DNA from: HGM13233 sp900762805
GTDB lineage: Bacteria > Bacillota > Clostridia > Oscillospirales > Ruminococcaceae
NCBI GenBank assembly: GCA_937993755.1
Contig: CALKMA010000002.1
Coordinates: 62,001-126,000 of the forward strand
Reading direction: 5' to 3'
DNA: 64,000 nucleotides
Positions 62,464-64,000 of this stretch are shown one piece after another (positions within the stretch are counted from its first letter, which is position 1; every line of letters begins with the position of its first letter). The notes below the pieces were generated by a model. It was not told the DNA's origin. It did not search any database and saw only the letters and a list, made by a program, of their open reading frames with translations. A program made the position numbers and the translations under genes.

Positions 62464-64000
62464 TTACAGCTGCATTGTCGTCTGTTCAGCCACATCCTCA
62501 TCCCGGACAATGGCCCCGGCAGACGGGATCTTCCGGGAAGCAAAGCGCTTGGCGTTATTTACCGGAGCCGAGGCGGCCGGGCAGGCCGCCGTGACGATCG
62601 CGCCCTTTTTAAGCACCATCACCGACACGCCGACCGTATCCTTGGCGGCGCGCTCCGGGATAAGTGAGGAACTGACAATCAGCAGGCGCCCCGACGAAGC
62701 CGAAATGGCAAAATCGGCATCCTGCTCGGTGCCGAGGATAGCGACAGGGTCGGCCGACGCACTGTAGGCTTTTTGCAGCTTGCGGCGGTTGAGCTTGGTC
62801 TCAAAGGATGAAAGCGGCACCTTGGCCACCTTACCATTCTTATAAAACACCAGACTATAGCCCTTGAAATCACGGGTGGCGACCATAGAAATGGCTGTTT
62901 CCCCGGCGTCCATCTTGAGCTTGGCGGCCACATAGTCCCCCATGGCACTGGCCTTGGTGTCGTCGAAATCGGCGGCTCTGGCCTTATAGACCTGCTGTCG
63001 GTTGGTGAAGAACAGCAGATTGACGGCGTTGGTGCTTTCAAGCGCGGTGATGACGGCATCACCCTCCTTGAGCTTTTGCTCGCCGCTCATGCGCAGCGAC
63101 TGCGGCGTTATCTTTTTGAAATAGCCCTCGCGCGTGAAAAACAGATTGACGGGATAGTCGGGGATCGTCTCCTCCTCCTCCGCCGTATCGCTCTCATAGG
63201 TATACAGCACCTTTGTGCGGCGCTCCTGCCGGTATTTATCGGCCACCGCCTTCAGCTCGCTGATGATGACGCTGTCAATCAGCTTTTCGCTTCCCAGAAT
63301 GCGCTTGAGCTCGGCTATTTCCTTTTCCAGCCGGTCGCGCTCGCCGAGGCGATTGAGCAGATATTCGCGGTTGAGATAGCGCAGCTTGATTTCGGCGACA
63401 TATTCGGCCTGTATGCGGTCGATGCCGAAGCCAAGCATCAGATTGGGGACGACCTCCCGCTCCTGCTCGGTCTCACGGATTATCTTGATGGCCTTGTCGA
63501 TATCGAGAAGGATATTGGAAAGGCCCTCCAACAGATGCAGGCGTGCGCTGCGGTTCTTGAGGTCGAACGCCGTCCGCCGCCGAACACAGGTGCGGCGGAA
63601 ATCGATCCAGTGGCTGAGGATCTGCCGCACCCCCAGCAGCATAGGCTGATTTTTGATAAGCACGGTAAAATTGCAGGAAAAGCTGTCCTCCAGCGGCGTG
63701 AGGCGGAACAGCCGCTGCATCAGCTGCTCGCCGTCGGTACCGCGCTTGAGCTCCAAAGCGATCATCAGACCATTCTTGTCGCTCTCGTCGCGGACGGTGC
63801 TGACCTCGCGCAGCTTGCCGAGCTTGATAAGCTCCTGTATCTTTTCAATGATGGCCTCAATGGAGGTCGAGGCGGGGATCTCGGTCACCTCGATGCGCTG
63901 CGATTTGGCGTCATATCGGTACTTGCTGCGAATACGGAAGGAGCCGCGCCCCGTCTCATAGATCTGACGGATAGCCTGCTCGTCATACAGGTAATAGCCG
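62464..64000 (-). CDS. Type II DNA topoisomerase subunit A (ParC/GyrA family), 3' part
   Basis: The open frame runs off the window end, so the N-terminal part with the catalytic Tyr is missing. The visible part begins YDEQAIRQIYETGRGSFRIR, which belongs to the cleavage-core tower domain, continues with ILSHWIDFRRTCVRRRTAFDLKNRSARLHLLEGL, and ends in a short C-terminal beta-pinwheel. A GyrA box (QRRGGKG) is not seen in the C-terminal domain, which favours a topoisomerase IV-like (ParC) protein over gyrase. The partner B subunit is presumably beyond the window. Confidence 0.88.
   Translation of the reverse strand, partial: GYYLYDEQAIRQIYETGRGSFRIRSKYRYDAKSQRIEVTEIPASTSIEAIIEKIQELIKLGKLREVSTVRDESDKNGLMIALELKRGTDGEQLMQRLFRLTPLEDSFSCNFTVLIKNQPMLLGVRQILSHWIDFRRTCVRRRTAFDLKNRSARLHLLEGLSNILLDIDKAIKIIRETEQEREVVPNLMLGFGIDRIQAEYVAEIKLRYLNREYLLNRLGERDRLEKEIAELKRILGSEKLIDSVIISELKAVADKYRQERRTKVLYTYESDTAEEEETIPDYPVNLFFTREGYFKKITPQSLRMSGEQKLKEGDAVITALESTNAVNLLFFTNRQQVYKARAADFDDTKASAMGDYVAAKLKMDAGETAISMVATRDFKGYSLVFYKNGKVAKVPLSSFETKLNRRKLQKAYSASADPVAILGTEQDADFAISASSGRLLIVSSSLIPERAAKDTVGVSVMVLKKGAIVTAACPAASAPVNNAKRFASRKIPSAGAIVRDEDVAEQTTMQL

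Overview
The window is a piece of chromosome from an endospore-forming, low-redox Firmicute of the Clostridia, most likely an uncultured gut Oscillospiraceae/Ruminococcaceae-like lineage. The evidence is a GC-rich coding sequence combined with clostridial sporulation and germination genes (yunB, a gerA-type operon, sigK, bofA), the Gram-positive HPr kinase pathway (hprK, rapZ, whiA), a single-chain oxygen-sensitive-type L-serine dehydratase, and the tig-clpP-clpX-lon-engB order seen in Clostridia. Ribosome binding sites are strong and several starts are GTG or TTG. No phage, insertion sequence, transposase, recombinase or CRISPR array was found. The species cannot be named from the sequence alone.

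Layout. 1-9.4 kb (minus): partial ligA, yunB and pfkA, then a tightly overlapping hprK-murB-rapZ-whiA-dnaE operon. 9.4-13.5 kb (minus): a three-gene spore germinant receptor operon whose permease carries unusual hydrophilic insertions. 13.5-14.5 kb (plus): a DUF421/DUF4363 pair. 14.7-17.2 kb (minus): nrdR, an M20 amidohydrolase and an AT-rich TM2-domain gene. 17.3-20.1 kb (plus): trmB, sigK and a HAD phosphatase. 20.5-23.4 kb (minus): the trkA-trkH potassium uptake operon. 23.7-33 kb is the accessory part: an esterase, several poorly characterised genes, an AT-rich gene bracketed by two identical 29-bp hairpins next to a tRNA-Ala, a radical SAM gene bracketed by two copies of a ~100-bp repeat, and an ECF sigma/anti-sigma/VanZ operon. 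33.2-36.8 kb: a second VanZ gene, L-serine dehydratase and guaB.

37-45.2 kb is a complete phosphate module (all minus): phoB-phoR-HD hydrolase, methylglyoxal synthase, and pstSCAB-phoU. TTTACA-type direct repeats with 11-bp periodicity lie in front of both phoB and pstS and look like PhoB/PhoP binding sites. 46-47.8 kb: a small membrane protein preceded by a coupled 35-codon ORF, then a seven-tRNA operon with its own promoter and terminator. 48.2-55.4 kb (minus): the protein quality-control block tig-clpP-clpX-lon-engB-hslO. 55.5-64 kb: an AI-2E family permease, a heterodimeric ABC exporter with one degenerate catalytic site, the RNase P RNA gene (plus strand, with clear promoter and terminator), bofA, secG and the 3' part of a type II topoisomerase A subunit that runs off the window.

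Most of the window is ordinary core genome. The parts worth a second look are the repeat-bracketed AT-rich gene beside tRNA-Ala, the dispersed ~100-bp repeat, the insertions in the germination permease, the shared PHO boxes, the palindromes sitting on the hprK and pfkA start sites, and the small coupled ORF.
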